Notes under the pieces: model-generated
What the model saw: only the letters and a program-made list of their open reading frames with translations
Databases searched by the model: none
What the model was told of the DNA's origin: nothing
From: Gemmatimonadaceae bacterium
GTDB taxonomy: Bacteria; Gemmatimonadota; Gemmatimonadetes; Gemmatimonadales; Gemmatimonadaceae
Assembly (NCBI GenBank): GCA_014378185.1
Contig: JACMOE010000488.1
Coordinates: 1 to 10,658, forward strand
Reading direction: 5' to 3'
DNA length: 10,658 bases
Shown: positions 1 to 6,569 of the stretch, piece after piece
Layout of the letters: each line of letters begins with the position of its first letter
Numbering within the stretch: position 1 is the stretch's first letter
Program-made: the position numbers and the translations under genes

Positions 1-1080
1 CCCCGAGCCCGCGTACGACTTCCGCGACGCCGCCGCGCCGAGCGCACCTGCTGACGCCTGCACCGCGATCTGTCCGGGAATCACTTCCTTTGCGTCGAGG
101 AAGGGCATCATGCGGCGCATCGCGCGGCCCACCGCCTCGATCTGGTGCGACGACTCGGCGCGTCGGCGATCCTCGAACGTGGGACGGGCGGCGCGATTTT
201 CCTCGATCCACCGACGCGCGAACGTTCCATCCTTCACCTCGTCCAGCAGCTTCTGCATCTCGCGCTTCGTCTCGGCGGTCACGATCCGGTCGCCCGCGGT
301 GTAGTCCCCGTACTCCGCGGTGTCGGAAACGGAATGGCGCATGTAGTTGAGCCCACCGCGATACATGAGGTCCACGATGAGCTTGAGCTCGTGCAGGCAC
401 TCGAAGTACGCGATCTCCGGCTGGTAGCCATTTGCGACGAGCGTCTCGAAGCCGGCCTTCACGAGCGCGGAGGCGCCCCCGCACAACACGGCCTGCTCGC
501 CGAAGAGATCCGTCTCCGTCTCCTCGGCGAACGTCGTCTGCAGCACGCCGGCACGCGTGGAACCGATGGCCTTGGCGTAGGCGAGTGCGTCGTCGAGCGC
601 ATGCCCGGAGGCATCGGAGTGCACGGCCACCAGCGCAGGTACGCCGGCTCCTTCGGCATACAGCTCGCGCACCCGATGACCTGGCGCCTTGGGTGCCACC
701 ATGATGACGTCGATGTCCGCGCGCGGTGCGATCTCGCCGAAGCGGATGTTGAAGCCGTGCGCAAACAGCAGCGTGTTGCCGGCGACGAGGTTCGGCGCCA
801 CGGCGTCCTCATACACGGCGCGCTGGGTGTGGTCCGGTGTGAGGATGACGATGAAATCCGCCTCGCGCGCCGCCTGTTCCGGCGTCACCACGCAAAGCCC
901 CTCCGCCTCTGCCGACGCACGGCTGGCGGAGGACGGCTGCAGGCCGACGCGCACGTCCACGCCGGAATCGCGGAGGTTGAGCGCGTGGGCGTGGCCCTGG
1001 CTGCCATAGCCGATGATCGCGATGCGGCGGCCCGTGAGGCGTTCGAGGTGGGCATCAGCGTCGTAGTAGAGAACGGTCAT
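1..1080 (-). CDS. ilvC: Ketol-acid reductoisomerase (class I), 3' end cut by the window edge
   Basis: This enzyme isomerises and reduces acetolactate or acetohydroxybutyrate to the dihydroxyacid using NAD(P)H and Mg2+, the second common step of valine and isoleucine synthesis. 360 codons are visible with no stop. The N-terminal Rossmann domain has GYGSQGHAHALNL (residues 24-36) and H108 in the FAHGFN motif; K131 lies in APKAPGH. The knotted C-terminal domain has ETETDLFGEQ (D191, E195), then E227, E231 and S252, which match the class I metal and substrate ligands. The cofactor loop reads VGLQPSSAS (45-53): Q48 stands where many NADPH enzymes have Arg, but S51 and S53 remain. Class I enzymes usually end near residue 330-340; here the frame stays open through an Ala/Gly/Ser-rich tail to the edge. 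The ATG (1080-1078) overlaps the ilvN stop as ATGA, with GGAG 8 bases upstream. Last visible gene of the ilv operon. Confidence 0.97.
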   Translation of the reverse strand, partial: MTVLYYDADAHLERLTGRRIAIIGYGSQGHAHALNLRDSGVDVRVGLQPSSASRASAEAEGLCVVTPEQAAREADFIVILTPDHTQRAVYEDAVAPNLVAGNTLLFAHGFNIRFGEIAPRADIDVIMVAPKAPGHRVRELYAEGAGVPALVAVHSDASGHALDDALAYAKAIGSTRAGVLQTTFAEETETDLFGEQAVLCGGASALVKAGFETLVANGYQPEIAYFECLHELKLIVDLMYRGGLNYMRHSVSDTAEYGDYTAGDRIVTAETKREMQKLLDEVKDGTFARRWIEENRAARPTFEDRRRAESSHQIEAVGRAMRRMMPFLDAKEVIPGQIAVQASAGALGAAASRKSYAGSG

Positions 1081-1418
1081 TGCACGAGCTCCGGAAGTTG
1101 GGTAGCGATCGGAAGGGTGTCGAAGCGGCGCATCGCGTCCGCGAAGTGGTCCAGCAGCGTGTCCTCGTGTGCCACCTCGGCGACAGACAACACATCGATC
1201 AAGCGGGAGAGTTGTTGCACCACCTGGTGGACGTCCACCGCCTCGATGACCAGCACCATGCGGCTGGTACCCGATTGGTCCGTGCTGCCCACCACCAGGC
1301 TGGAGACGTTGTAGTCGCGCCGGCGGATGAGGCCGATGGCGCGATACAGCGCGCCCGGACGGTCGTTGAGCCGAACAACGAGCGTGTGTCGCCGGCTCGG
1401 CGGCTGGAACGTCGTCAT
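1077..1418 (-). CDS. ilvN: Acetolactate synthase small (regulatory) subunit, single ACT domain
   Basis: This is the regulatory partner of the IlvB catalytic subunit; in the family it activates the large subunit and carries feedback control by valine. The 113-residue protein is mostly one ACT domain (about residues 11-85): LNDRPGALYRAIGLIRRRDYN (17-37) and SSLVVG (39-44), then SRM and VLVIE, ending in a short tail. IlvH-type subunits are about 160 residues with a second domain, so this is a short form like E. coli IlvN or IlvM; ilvN is used here for that reason and ilvH would be equally acceptable. By alignment, the valine-contact Asn11 of E. coli IlvH is D19 here, as in several other phyla, while the second contact Asn29 is kept as N37. 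Start and stop overlap ilvB and ilvC by ATGA, and the start has no clear ribosome site of its own, suggesting translational coupling. Confidence 0.93.
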   Translation of the reverse strand: MTTFQPPSRRHTLVVRLNDRPGALYRAIGLIRRRDYNVSSLVVGSTDQSGTSRMVLVIEAVDVHQVVQQLSRLIDVLSVAEVAHEDTLLDHFADAMRRFDTLPIATQLPELVQ

Positions 1419-3220
1419 GGACGACCCGCGTATTCGGAAGGCGCGCCGGTGGCCGGCGCGTGCGTGAGGGCATCCACCATCATCTCGCCGATGCTGCGCC
1501 CCTGCGGCACGATGGGGAACACGTTCGCCTCACGCTCCACGCGGAAGTCGATCACCACCACGCCGGGGTGATCCCAGGCCTGTTCAATGGCCGATGCAAC
1601 CTGCCCCGCATGATCCACGGTGATGCCAAGGACGCCGTACGCATCGGCGAGCTTGGCGAAGTTGGGTCCGGACAGCGGCGTGCCGCTGTAGCGACGACCC
1701 TCGAACAGCTGCTGCCACTGTCGCACCATGCCGAGATACCCGTTGTTGACGATGGCGATCTTGATGTTGGTGAGCCCCTCCTGCGCCATCGTGGCGATCT
1801 CCTGGTTGGTCATCTGGAAACCGCCGTCGCCCACCACCACCCAGATGGTTTCGTCGGGCAGCGCGATGGCCGCGCCGAGTGCCGCAGGCATGGCAAAGCC
1901 CATGGTGCCCGAGCCGCCGCTGGTGATGTGCGTGCGCGGCCGCTGCCAATCGAGCAACTGCGCGGCCCACATCTGGTGCTGCCCCACGTCGGTGACCACG
2001 CGACAGTTGCCGCGGCTCACGCGAGCCGCATTGAGCGCGGCGCACACGTCATGCGGCTGGAGCGTGTCCCCTTCCGGCCGGCGACGGTATTCCTGCCGCG
2101 GCTCGAACTGTTCGCGCAGTTCGTGGACCTCGTGCAGCCACCGCTCGAGCGTGCCATCATCGCGAGCATCCTCGCCACACCTCTGCCGAGCACTCCTCTC
2201 CGCAGTGAGGGAACGCAGCACGGTGCGGGCGTCGCCCACGATGCCGAGCGTCACCTTCACGAGCTTCCCGATTTCCGACGGATCCACGTCCACGTGAATC
2301 ACCGATGCGTGCGGCGCGAAGGTGGACGCCTTGCCCGTGACGCGATCGTCGAAGCGGCTGCCGATGTTGAGCAACACGTCGCAGCGCTGGATGGCGCGGT
2401 TGACGTGCACCCAGCCATGCATGCCGGGCATGCCGAGACTGAGCGGATGGTCCTGCGGAAAGGCGCCGAGCCCGTGCAGCGTGGTGATGACCGGTATGCC
2501 CGTCAACTCGGCGAGCGCGAGCAGTTCCGCCGCAGCACCGGACTGGATCACGCCATTGCCGGCGAGGATGAGGGGCCGTTTCGCGTGCGCGAGCAGGTCT
2601 GTTGCAGCGCGAATCGCGGTGGCATCCACATCGCGCAAGCGATGATCCTCGTAGCCGGGCAAGTCGAGCACCACGTTCCAGTCGGGCACCACGCTCGCTT
2701 GCTGCGCGTCCTTCGTCACGTCGATGAGCACGGGCCCCTGCCGGCCGGTGAACGCCAGGTGGAACGCCTCCGCGACCACGCGCGGAATGTCGCGCGCATC
2801 GCGCACCAGGTAGCTGTGCTTGGTGATGGGCACGGTGATGCCGATGATGTCCGTTTCCTGGAAGGCATCGGTGCCCAGCAGCGCGCTGGAGACCTGGCCG
2901 GTGATGGCCACCATCGGCGACGAGTCCATCCATGCGTCGGCAATGGGCGTGACCAGGTTGGTGGCGCCAGGTCCGCTCGTTGCCACGCAGACGCCGACTC
3001 GCCCGCTTGCGCGGGCGTAACCTTCCGCGGCGTGCCCCGCGCCCTGCTCGTGACGGCACAGCACGTGGTGCAGCCGATCCGCGTATTCCGGCAGCGCGTG
3101 ATAGAAGGGCATGATGGCGCCCCCTGGCAGGCCGAAGATGACATCCACGCCTTGGCGGATGAGCGCCTCGCAGAGGATCTGCGCGCCAGTGCGCAGTGCG
3201 GGGTCCTGATGCGCACTCAT
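1415..3220 (-). CDS. ilvB: Acetolactate synthase large (catalytic) subunit
   Basis: This thiamine diphosphate and FAD enzyme condenses two pyruvates, or pyruvate and 2-oxobutyrate, to acetolactate or acetohydroxybutyrate, the first common step of the pathway. The 601-residue protein has the three expected domains. The N-terminal domain shows GLPGGAIMPFYHAL (30-43) and the ThDP-activating Glu E58 in RHEQGAGHAAEGYAR, followed by TSGPGATN. The middle domain shows AGNGV (220-224) and SRFDDRVTGK (288-297), typical of the FAD-binding part. The C-terminal domain has the ThDP/Mg motif starting at GDG (464-466) and ending at NN (492-493). The ATG at 3220 is chosen because it forms an ATGA overlap with the ilvD stop and has GGAGGT a few bases upstream. 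A frame extension of 62 codons into ilvD is open but has no family similarity. Confidence 0.97.
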   Translation of the reverse strand: MSAHQDPALRTGAQILCEALIRQGVDVIFGLPGGAIMPFYHALPEYADRLHHVLCRHEQGAGHAAEGYARASGRVGVCVATSGPGATNLVTPIADAWMDSSPMVAITGQVSSALLGTDAFQETDIIGITVPITKHSYLVRDARDIPRVVAEAFHLAFTGRQGPVLIDVTKDAQQASVVPDWNVVLDLPGYEDHRLRDVDATAIRAATDLLAHAKRPLILAGNGVIQSGAAAELLALAELTGIPVITTLHGLGAFPQDHPLSLGMPGMHGWVHVNRAIQRCDVLLNIGSRFDDRVTGKASTFAPHASVIHVDVDPSEIGKLVKVTLGIVGDARTVLRSLTAERSARQRCGEDARDDGTLERWLHEVHELREQFEPRQEYRRRPEGDTLQPHDVCAALNAARVSRGNCRVVTDVGQHQMWAAQLLDWQRPRTHITSGGSGTMGFAMPAALGAAIALPDETIWVVVGDGGFQMTNQEIATMAQEGLTNIKIAIVNNGYLGMVRQWQQLFEGRRYSGTPLSGPNFAKLADAYGVLGITVDHAGQVASAIEQAWDHPGVVVIDFRVEREANVFPIVPQGRSIGEMMVDALTHAPATGAPSEYAGRP

Positions 3221-4992
3221 TGTGCACCTCCGGCCATCGCGCGCGTACCCGACGCGGCTGACGCCTCCCATGCGGGCGCGGGCACGGCCTTCACAACACG
3301 CCGCGGCTCGGGCACCGCCAGCACGGCGCCTGCATGCGCGCTCGTGACCATGGCGGCATAGCGCGCCAGCCAGCCGCGCGTGAACTTGGGCGGCAACGCC
3401 TCCCACTCACCAGCGCGACGCTCGAGCTCCTCGACGGAGACTTCGAGGTCCATGCGCCGCGCGGCGAGGTCCATCGAAATGATGTCGCCGTCCTGCACCA
3501 GTCCGATGGGACCACCCTCTGCCGCCTCGGGCGACACATGGCCGACGCAGAGGCCGCGCGTGCCGCCGGAGAAACGACCGTCGGTGATGAGGGCAACCGA
3601 CTCGCCGATGGGCATGCCCTTGAGGAGGCTGGTGAGGGCGAGCATCTCGCGCATGCCCGGCCCGCCGCGCGGCCCTTCGTTGCGCACCACGATGACGTCG
3701 CCGGCGTGGATGTGCCCGTCCATGGCCGCCGCGGTCGCGGCTTCCTCGCTGTCGAACACGCGAGCGGGACCGCGAAACACCATCTCGTGCTGCGACACTG
3801 CGCCCACCTTGATCACGGCGCCGAGTGGCGCGAGTGATCCGAAGAGCACCGCGAGGGCACCGCGCTCGCTGTGCGGGTCGTGCAGAGGACGGATGCACGC
3901 GGGATTGGTATTGGTCACGCCGGCAAGCGATTCGCCGATGGTCTGGCCGGTGACCGTCCGCGCATCGAGGTGCAGCGTGCCTGGCTTGCGCGCGAGCTCG
4001 GCGAGGATGGCCGGAATGCCGCCGGCGGCGTGGACGTCCTGCATGTGCCACTGGCGGTCGCCGTCCCACGCTGGCGAGATCTTCGCGAGGTGCGGCGTGC
4101 GCTCCGCCACCGCATTGAATCGCTCGAGTGGGTAATCCACCTCCGCCTCGTGCGCGAGCGCCAGCACGTGCAGCACCGTGTTGGTGCTTCCGCCCATCGC
4201 CACATCGAGCGCGACGGCGTTGTCGATGGCGTCCGGTGTCACGATGTCGCGGAAGGTGATGTTGTCGCGCACGAGGCGAAGAAGGTGCTCCGCCGCGCGG
4301 CGCGCGAGGTCGTGGCGTGCGGGCGAGGTGGCGAGGATGGAGCCGTTGCCCGGCAGCGCGAGGCCGATGGCCTCACAGAGGCAGTTCATCGAGTTGGCGG
4401 TGAACATGCCGCTGCAACTGCCGCAGGTGGGACATGCGTTGCGTTCGAGGTCGAGAAGGCGCGCGTCGTCGATTGTACCTGCCGCACGCTGGCCCACGGC
4501 CTCGAACACGGAAATGAGGTCTATCGTCTTGCCTGTGGAATCCACGCCGGCTTCCATCGGCCCCCCTGAGACGAACACCGTGGGCACGTTGGCACGCGCG
4601 GCGCCCATGAGCATGCCGGGCACGATCTTGTCGCAGTTGGGAATGCAGATCACGGCGTCGAAGCAGTGCGCGCGCACCATGGTCTCCACCGAGTCGGCAA
4701 TGACCTCGCGCGACGGCAGGGAGTAGTGCATGCCATCGTGCCCCATCACGATGCCGTCGTCCACGCCGATGGTGTTGAACTCGAATGGAATGCCGCCCGC
4801 CGCACGGATGGCATCCTTCACCACCTTGCCAAACGCCTGGAGGTGTACGTGGCCCGGCACGATGTCCACGTACGAGTTGCAGACCGCAATGAACGGGCGG
4901 TCCCACTCGCCGTCCTTCACCTGGCCAGTGGCGCGCAGCAGGCTGCGGTGGGGCGCGCGCTCCATGCCGCGCTTGATGGTGTCCGATCGCAT
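3217..4992 (-). CDS. ilvD: Dihydroxyacid dehydratase, IlvD/Edd family
   Basis: This enzyme dehydrates 2,3-dihydroxyisovalerate and 2,3-dihydroxymethylvalerate to the keto acids, the third common step of valine and isoleucine synthesis. The protein has 591 residues (E. coli IlvD about 616). Visible motifs are FNTIGVDDG (72-80), the iron-sulfur/Mg motif IPNCDKIVPGM (C120, D121, K122), CPTCGSCSGMFTANSMNC (187-204) and the active-site serine stretch DGRFSGGT (471-478). At IVPGHVHL (44-51) a Gly (G47) sits where [2Fe-2S] family members have the third cluster Cys (PCN). The motif matches E. coli IlvD, so an oxygen-sensitive [4Fe-4S] cluster is inferred. It is the first enzyme gene of the operon, with AGAGG 5 bases before the ATG. 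Upstream lies a 289-base leader with a short ORF and two hairpins. The stop overlaps ilvB by ATGA. The last 30 residues are Ala/Gly/Pro-rich. Confidence 0.97.
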   Translation of the reverse strand: MRSDTIKRGMERAPHRSLLRATGQVKDGEWDRPFIAVCNSYVDIVPGHVHLQAFGKVVKDAIRAAGGIPFEFNTIGVDDGIVMGHDGMHYSLPSREVIADSVETMVRAHCFDAVICIPNCDKIVPGMLMGAARANVPTVFVSGGPMEAGVDSTGKTIDLISVFEAVGQRAAGTIDDARLLDLERNACPTCGSCSGMFTANSMNCLCEAIGLALPGNGSILATSPARHDLARRAAEHLLRLVRDNITFRDIVTPDAIDNAVALDVAMGGSTNTVLHVLALAHEAEVDYPLERFNAVAERTPHLAKISPAWDGDRQWHMQDVHAAGGIPAILAELARKPGTLHLDARTVTGQTIGESLAGVTNTNPACIRPLHDPHSERGALAVLFGSLAPLGAVIKVGAVSQHEMVFRGPARVFDSEEAATAAAMDGHIHAGDVIVVRNEGPRGGPGMREMLALTSLLKGMPIGESVALITDGRFSGGTRGLCVGHVSPEAAEGGPIGLVQDGDIISMDLAARRMDLEVSVEELERRAGEWEALPPKFTRGWLARYAAMVTSAHAGAVLAVPEPRRVVKAVPAPAWEASAASGTRAMAGGAQ

Positions 4993-4997
4993 GCGTG

Positions 4998-5002
4998 CCT
5001 CT
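4998..5002 (-). promoter_or_regulatory. Ribosome binding site of ilvD that can be masked by the leader
   Basis: On the minus strand AGAGG lies 5 bases before the ilvD ATG. It is part of TCGAGAGG (5005 to 4998). The leader segment at 5080-5087 (CTCTCGA core on the minus strand) is complementary to it over 8 bases with one G-U pair. The 7-mer CGAGAGG is present both here and at the end of the leader ORF (5121-5127), so the two copies could compete for the same partner. The ribosome site is well supported; masking is inference. Confidence 0.6.
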
Positions 5003-5018
5003 CGAGGGGGAAATGCGA

Positions 5019-5050
5019 CCGCGGCCCGTCCGGAAGGGGACGGGCCGCGG
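5019..5050 (-). terminator. Attenuator-type GC hairpin in front of ilvD (weak or no U tract)
   Basis: A perfect 13-bp inverted repeat (CCGCGGCCCGTCC and GGACGGGCCGCGG) encloses a 6-base loop, CCTTCC in the transcript. It ends 26 bases before the ilvD start, after the leader ORF, where an attenuator terminator would be expected. The bases following it are TCGCATTTCCCCC, so there is only a short T run and not a standard U tract. It may act as a pause or conditional terminator, work with Rho, or block access to the ilvD ribosome site. The structure is certain from sequence; termination is inferred. Confidence 0.65.
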
Positions 5051-5064
5051 CGACTCGAGCTGCG

Positions 5065-5094
5065 CGCGACCCCTCCCTTTCGAGAGAGGTCGCG
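5065..5094 (-). promoter_or_regulatory. GAAA-capped leader hairpin (anti-antiterminator candidate)
   Basis: The transcript can fold CGCGACCTCTCTC with GGGAGGGGTCGCG, 13 pairs including two G-U, closed by a GAAA tetraloop. It begins 12 bases after the leader ORF stop. Its 3' strand (GGGAGGGG, 5070-5077) is complementary to CCCCTTCC (5032-5039), the loop and upper stem of the downstream hairpin, so the two folds can be exclusive alternatives. Its 5' strand can also pair with the end of the leader ORF (5120-5127). This arrangement fits attenuation control of ilvD. Confidence 0.6.
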
Positions 5095-5106
5095 GTGTGT
5101 GATGCC

Positions 5107-5196
5107 TTACGCCGCTGAACCCTCTCGCACGCCAATAACCTCCGTAAGCGATACGGAGACTACGGCGATAATGAGAAGGCGCGACGCGAAGATCAT
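5107..5196 (-). CDS. ilv operon leader peptide, rich in Ile, Leu and Val (ilvL-like)
   Basis: A 29-codon ORF runs from ATG (5196-5194) to TAA (5109-5107) and lies between the predicted promoter and ilvD. Twelve of its 29 residues are the end products of the pathway: Ile at 2, 9, 10, 21; Leu at 7, 8, 17; Val at 12, 13, 15, 20, 23. The core reads RLLIIAVVSVSL (residues 6-17) followed by EVIGV (19-23). This composition, the position upstream of ilvD and the hairpins that follow are the hallmarks of a ribosome-stalling leader such as E. coli ilvL. A TGA two codons upstream closes the frame, so the ATG is the first ATG. No clear Shine-Dalgarno site is seen before it, which is the main weakness. 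An inverted repeat (CTCCGTA and TACGGAG, 5140-5158) falls within the control codons and could form a pause hairpin. A hydrophobic small protein is an alternative reading, but the context favours a leader. Confidence 0.75.
   Translation of the reverse strand: MIFASRLLIIAVVSVSLTEVIGVREGSAA
5140..5158 (-). promoter_or_regulatory. Inverted repeat inside the leader ORF (possible pause hairpin)
   Basis: CTCCGTA and TACGGAG form a perfect 7-bp stem around a 5-base loop over leader codons 13-19. In known attenuators a first hairpin overlapping the leader codons pauses polymerase until the ribosome catches up. That role is inferred here from position only. Confidence 0.4.
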
Positions 5197-5229
5197 GATT
5201 CAGTGTGCGGGTTTGGATCGTATACCGAC

Positions 5230-5259
5230 AGGATAGGACGGAACCGGGTGAGAGCGCAA
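5230..5259 (-). promoter_or_regulatory. Candidate sigma70-like promoter of the ilv leader and operon
   Basis: On the minus strand TTGCGC (5259-5254) is followed after 18 bases by TATCCT (5235-5230). This would start transcription near 5223, about 27 bases before the leader ORF ATG. A second possible -10, TATACG (5224-5219), lies slightly downstream without a good -35. The assignment rests on similarity to the consensus and on the position upstream of the leader. Confidence 0.45.
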
Positions 5260-5273
5260 GGGGCAACTTGCGC
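5254..5273 (-). repeat. 7-bp inverted repeat overlapping the candidate -35 box
   Basis: GCGCAAG and CTTGCGC flank a 6-base centre, just after the histidine kinase stop codon. It includes the proposed -35 of the ilv promoter. It could be an operator for a regulator of the ilv operon or a weak terminator for the upstream kinase gene; it is not followed by a T run on the minus strand. Confidence 0.4.
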
Positions 5274-5281
5274 GACAACCA

Positions 5282-6409
5282 TCAGTCGGCGAATGGCAGC
5301 GTGAACACGACCAGGGTGCCGTGCCCATATTCACTCTCCATCCGTATGCTGCCGCCATGCGCCTCGATGATGCCCCGCGCGATAGGAAGCCCGAGGCCAG
5401 CGCCATGCCGTCGCGCGGTGAGTTCCACACAAGCCCTGTAGAATCGGTCGAACACGTGGGCGAGCTGATCTGGAGGAATGCCGACGCCGGTATCGCGGAC
5501 CTGAAATTCCGCAAATCCGCCGCGGCGCGCCACGTTGACTGACACGTGGCCGCCCGATGCCGTGAACTTCAACGAGTTGCCCACGAGATTCGAGATAGCC
5601 TGCGTGATCCGCTCGGGATCGGCCAATACATCCGTCACGTCGTCCGCAACGATCACCTCGAACCCCACCCCGCAGCCCTCCGCCAGCGGCCGCAGCGCCG
5701 TGGTGGCCGCATGCATCAGCTCGTGGATGGGCGTCCGGCGCGCCGTGACGTTGAGCCGTCCCGTTTCCAGCCGTGTGACGTCGAGCAGGTCCTGGATGAG
5801 CGTATCCATCTGTACAGCCGCCTGCAGGATGACGCGCACCCGCTCCGTGATGGGCTCCGGCAGCGCCGCCGACTCGGCGATCACGCTCATGGCCAGCATC
5901 TTCACCGCGTTGGCCGGATTGCGCAGGTCGTGCGACACGATGCCGATCATGTCGTCGCGAGCCTTCACGGCCAGGCGAAGCGCGTCCTCGGCGCGTTGTC
6001 TCGGGCTGATGTCGCGCAGCATGGCTGCATAGATCTGCTCCCCGCCCACGTGCATCTGCTGGATGGACGCCTCGGCGGGAAACTCCTCGCCGTTCTTGCG
6101 ACGGCCACTGATCTGCTGGCGCTCTCCCATGGTGCGCGCAGCTCCATGGGCTGCCGCGAATCCCCGCACATGGCCGGTGTGCGTCGAGTGAAAGCGCTCT
6201 GGCAATAACGTCGCGAGCGGACGACCGCCCACTTCCGCTGCCGTCCATCCGAAGATCCGCTCCGCGCCCTTGTTGAAGAAGATGATGCGCTGTGCCTCGT
6301 CCACGGCCACCACCGCATCGGATGAGAGCGCCAGGAAGTTCACGAACAGTTCCGGCGGCAGGGTTCGGTTCATGGCGGCGCGATGAGCCGCTGCCCGTGA
6401 TTCAGGCAT
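5282..6409 (-). CDS. Soluble PAS-domain sensor histidine kinase
   Basis: This is a cytoplasmic two-component sensor that would autophosphorylate on His and pass the phosphate to a response regulator. From the ATG at 6409 it has 375 residues: a PAS domain with PAC-like end (about 18-135), a HisKA dimerisation domain with IVSHDLRNP (phosphoacceptor H160), and a HATPase_c domain with N box NLVGN (N278), G1 DTGVG (306-310), F box FDRFYR (320-325) and G2 GAGLGL (336-341). No membrane segment or signal peptide is seen, and no ligand for the PAS domain can be named. ATG 6373 (MNRTLPPEL) is an equally possible start, 12 codons in; a TTG at 6496 is open but would run through the palindrome upstream. 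It diverges from the multicopper oxidase operon, which encodes a response regulator. The ilv leader begins 85 bases after its stop, on the same strand. Confidence 0.93.
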   Translation of the reverse strand: MPESRAAAHRAAMNRTLPPELFVNFLALSSDAVVAVDEAQRIIFFNKGAERIFGWTAAEVGGRPLATLLPERFHSTHTGHVRGFAAAHGAARTMGERQQISGRRKNGEEFPAEASIQQMHVGGEQIYAAMLRDISPRQRAEDALRLAVKARDDMIGIVSHDLRNPANAVKMLAMSVIAESAALPEPITERVRVILQAAVQMDTLIQDLLDVTRLETGRLNVTARRTPIHELMHAATTALRPLAEGCGVGFEVIVADDVTDVLADPERITQAISNLVGNSLKFTASGGHVSVNVARRGGFAEFQVRDTGVGIPPDQLAHVFDRFYRACVELTARRHGAGLGLPIARGIIEAHGGSIRMESEYGHGTLVVFTLPFAD

Positions 6410-6453
6410 GGATCCGATGCATGTTTGAGAACACGGCACATGTGGGGAGTTTT

Positions 6454-6471
6454 CCGGACAAGCTTGTCCGG
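6454..6471. promoter_or_regulatory. Perfect 18-bp palindrome between divergent genes, candidate operator
   Basis: CCGGACAAGCTTGTCCGG is its own reverse complement. It lies 45 bases before the 6409 kinase start and about 99 bases before the multicopper oxidase start. Such symmetry without a spacer suits a homodimeric DNA-binding protein. The NarL-type regulator encoded in the adjacent operon is one candidate binder, but the half-site does not match a regulator motif I recognise. Confidence 0.5.
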
Positions 6472-6569
6472 CGCCAGCATCCAAAAGTTCCTTCAAGCAC
6501 CCGACGGTTCACCAACCCTGAAAGGTTGAACTTTCTCCGTAACCTCATCCTACCTCCGAGAGACCACTA
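6472..6569 (+). promoter_or_regulatory. Upstream region of the multicopper oxidase operon
   Basis: A possible -35, TTGAAC (6526-6531), is seen, but no convincing -10 follows at normal spacing; TACCTC at 6551-6556 is the nearest. AAAGTTC (6484-6490) and GAACTTT (6529-6535) form a separated inverted repeat, and CAACC and GGTTG (6513-6517, 6524-6528) form a short hairpin. GAGAG about 8 bases before the ATG is the likely ribosome site. The promoter must lie in the gap between the divergent genes, but its exact position is unclear. Confidence 0.3.

Noticed and set aside
145..1314. 389-codon plus-strand frame opposite ilvC and ilvN
   Set aside because: Antisense shadow of conserved genes; no domain or ribosome site.
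1460..3361. 633-codon open frame on the plus strand opposite ilvB and the end of ilvD
   Set aside because: It is antisense to well-recognised genes and its His/Arg/Ala-rich translation resembles no family. Long open antisense frames are expected in GC-rich DNA.
3221..3406. 62-codon N-terminal extension of ilvB
   Set aside because: It lies inside ilvD, is Arg/Ala-rich and unlike the family; the ATGA overlap and the GGAGGT site support the start at 3220.
6410..6496. Longer histidine kinase from a TTG start at 6496
   Set aside because: The added residues are not PAS-like and the stretch contains the palindrome; an ATG start at 6409 or 6373 is more likely.
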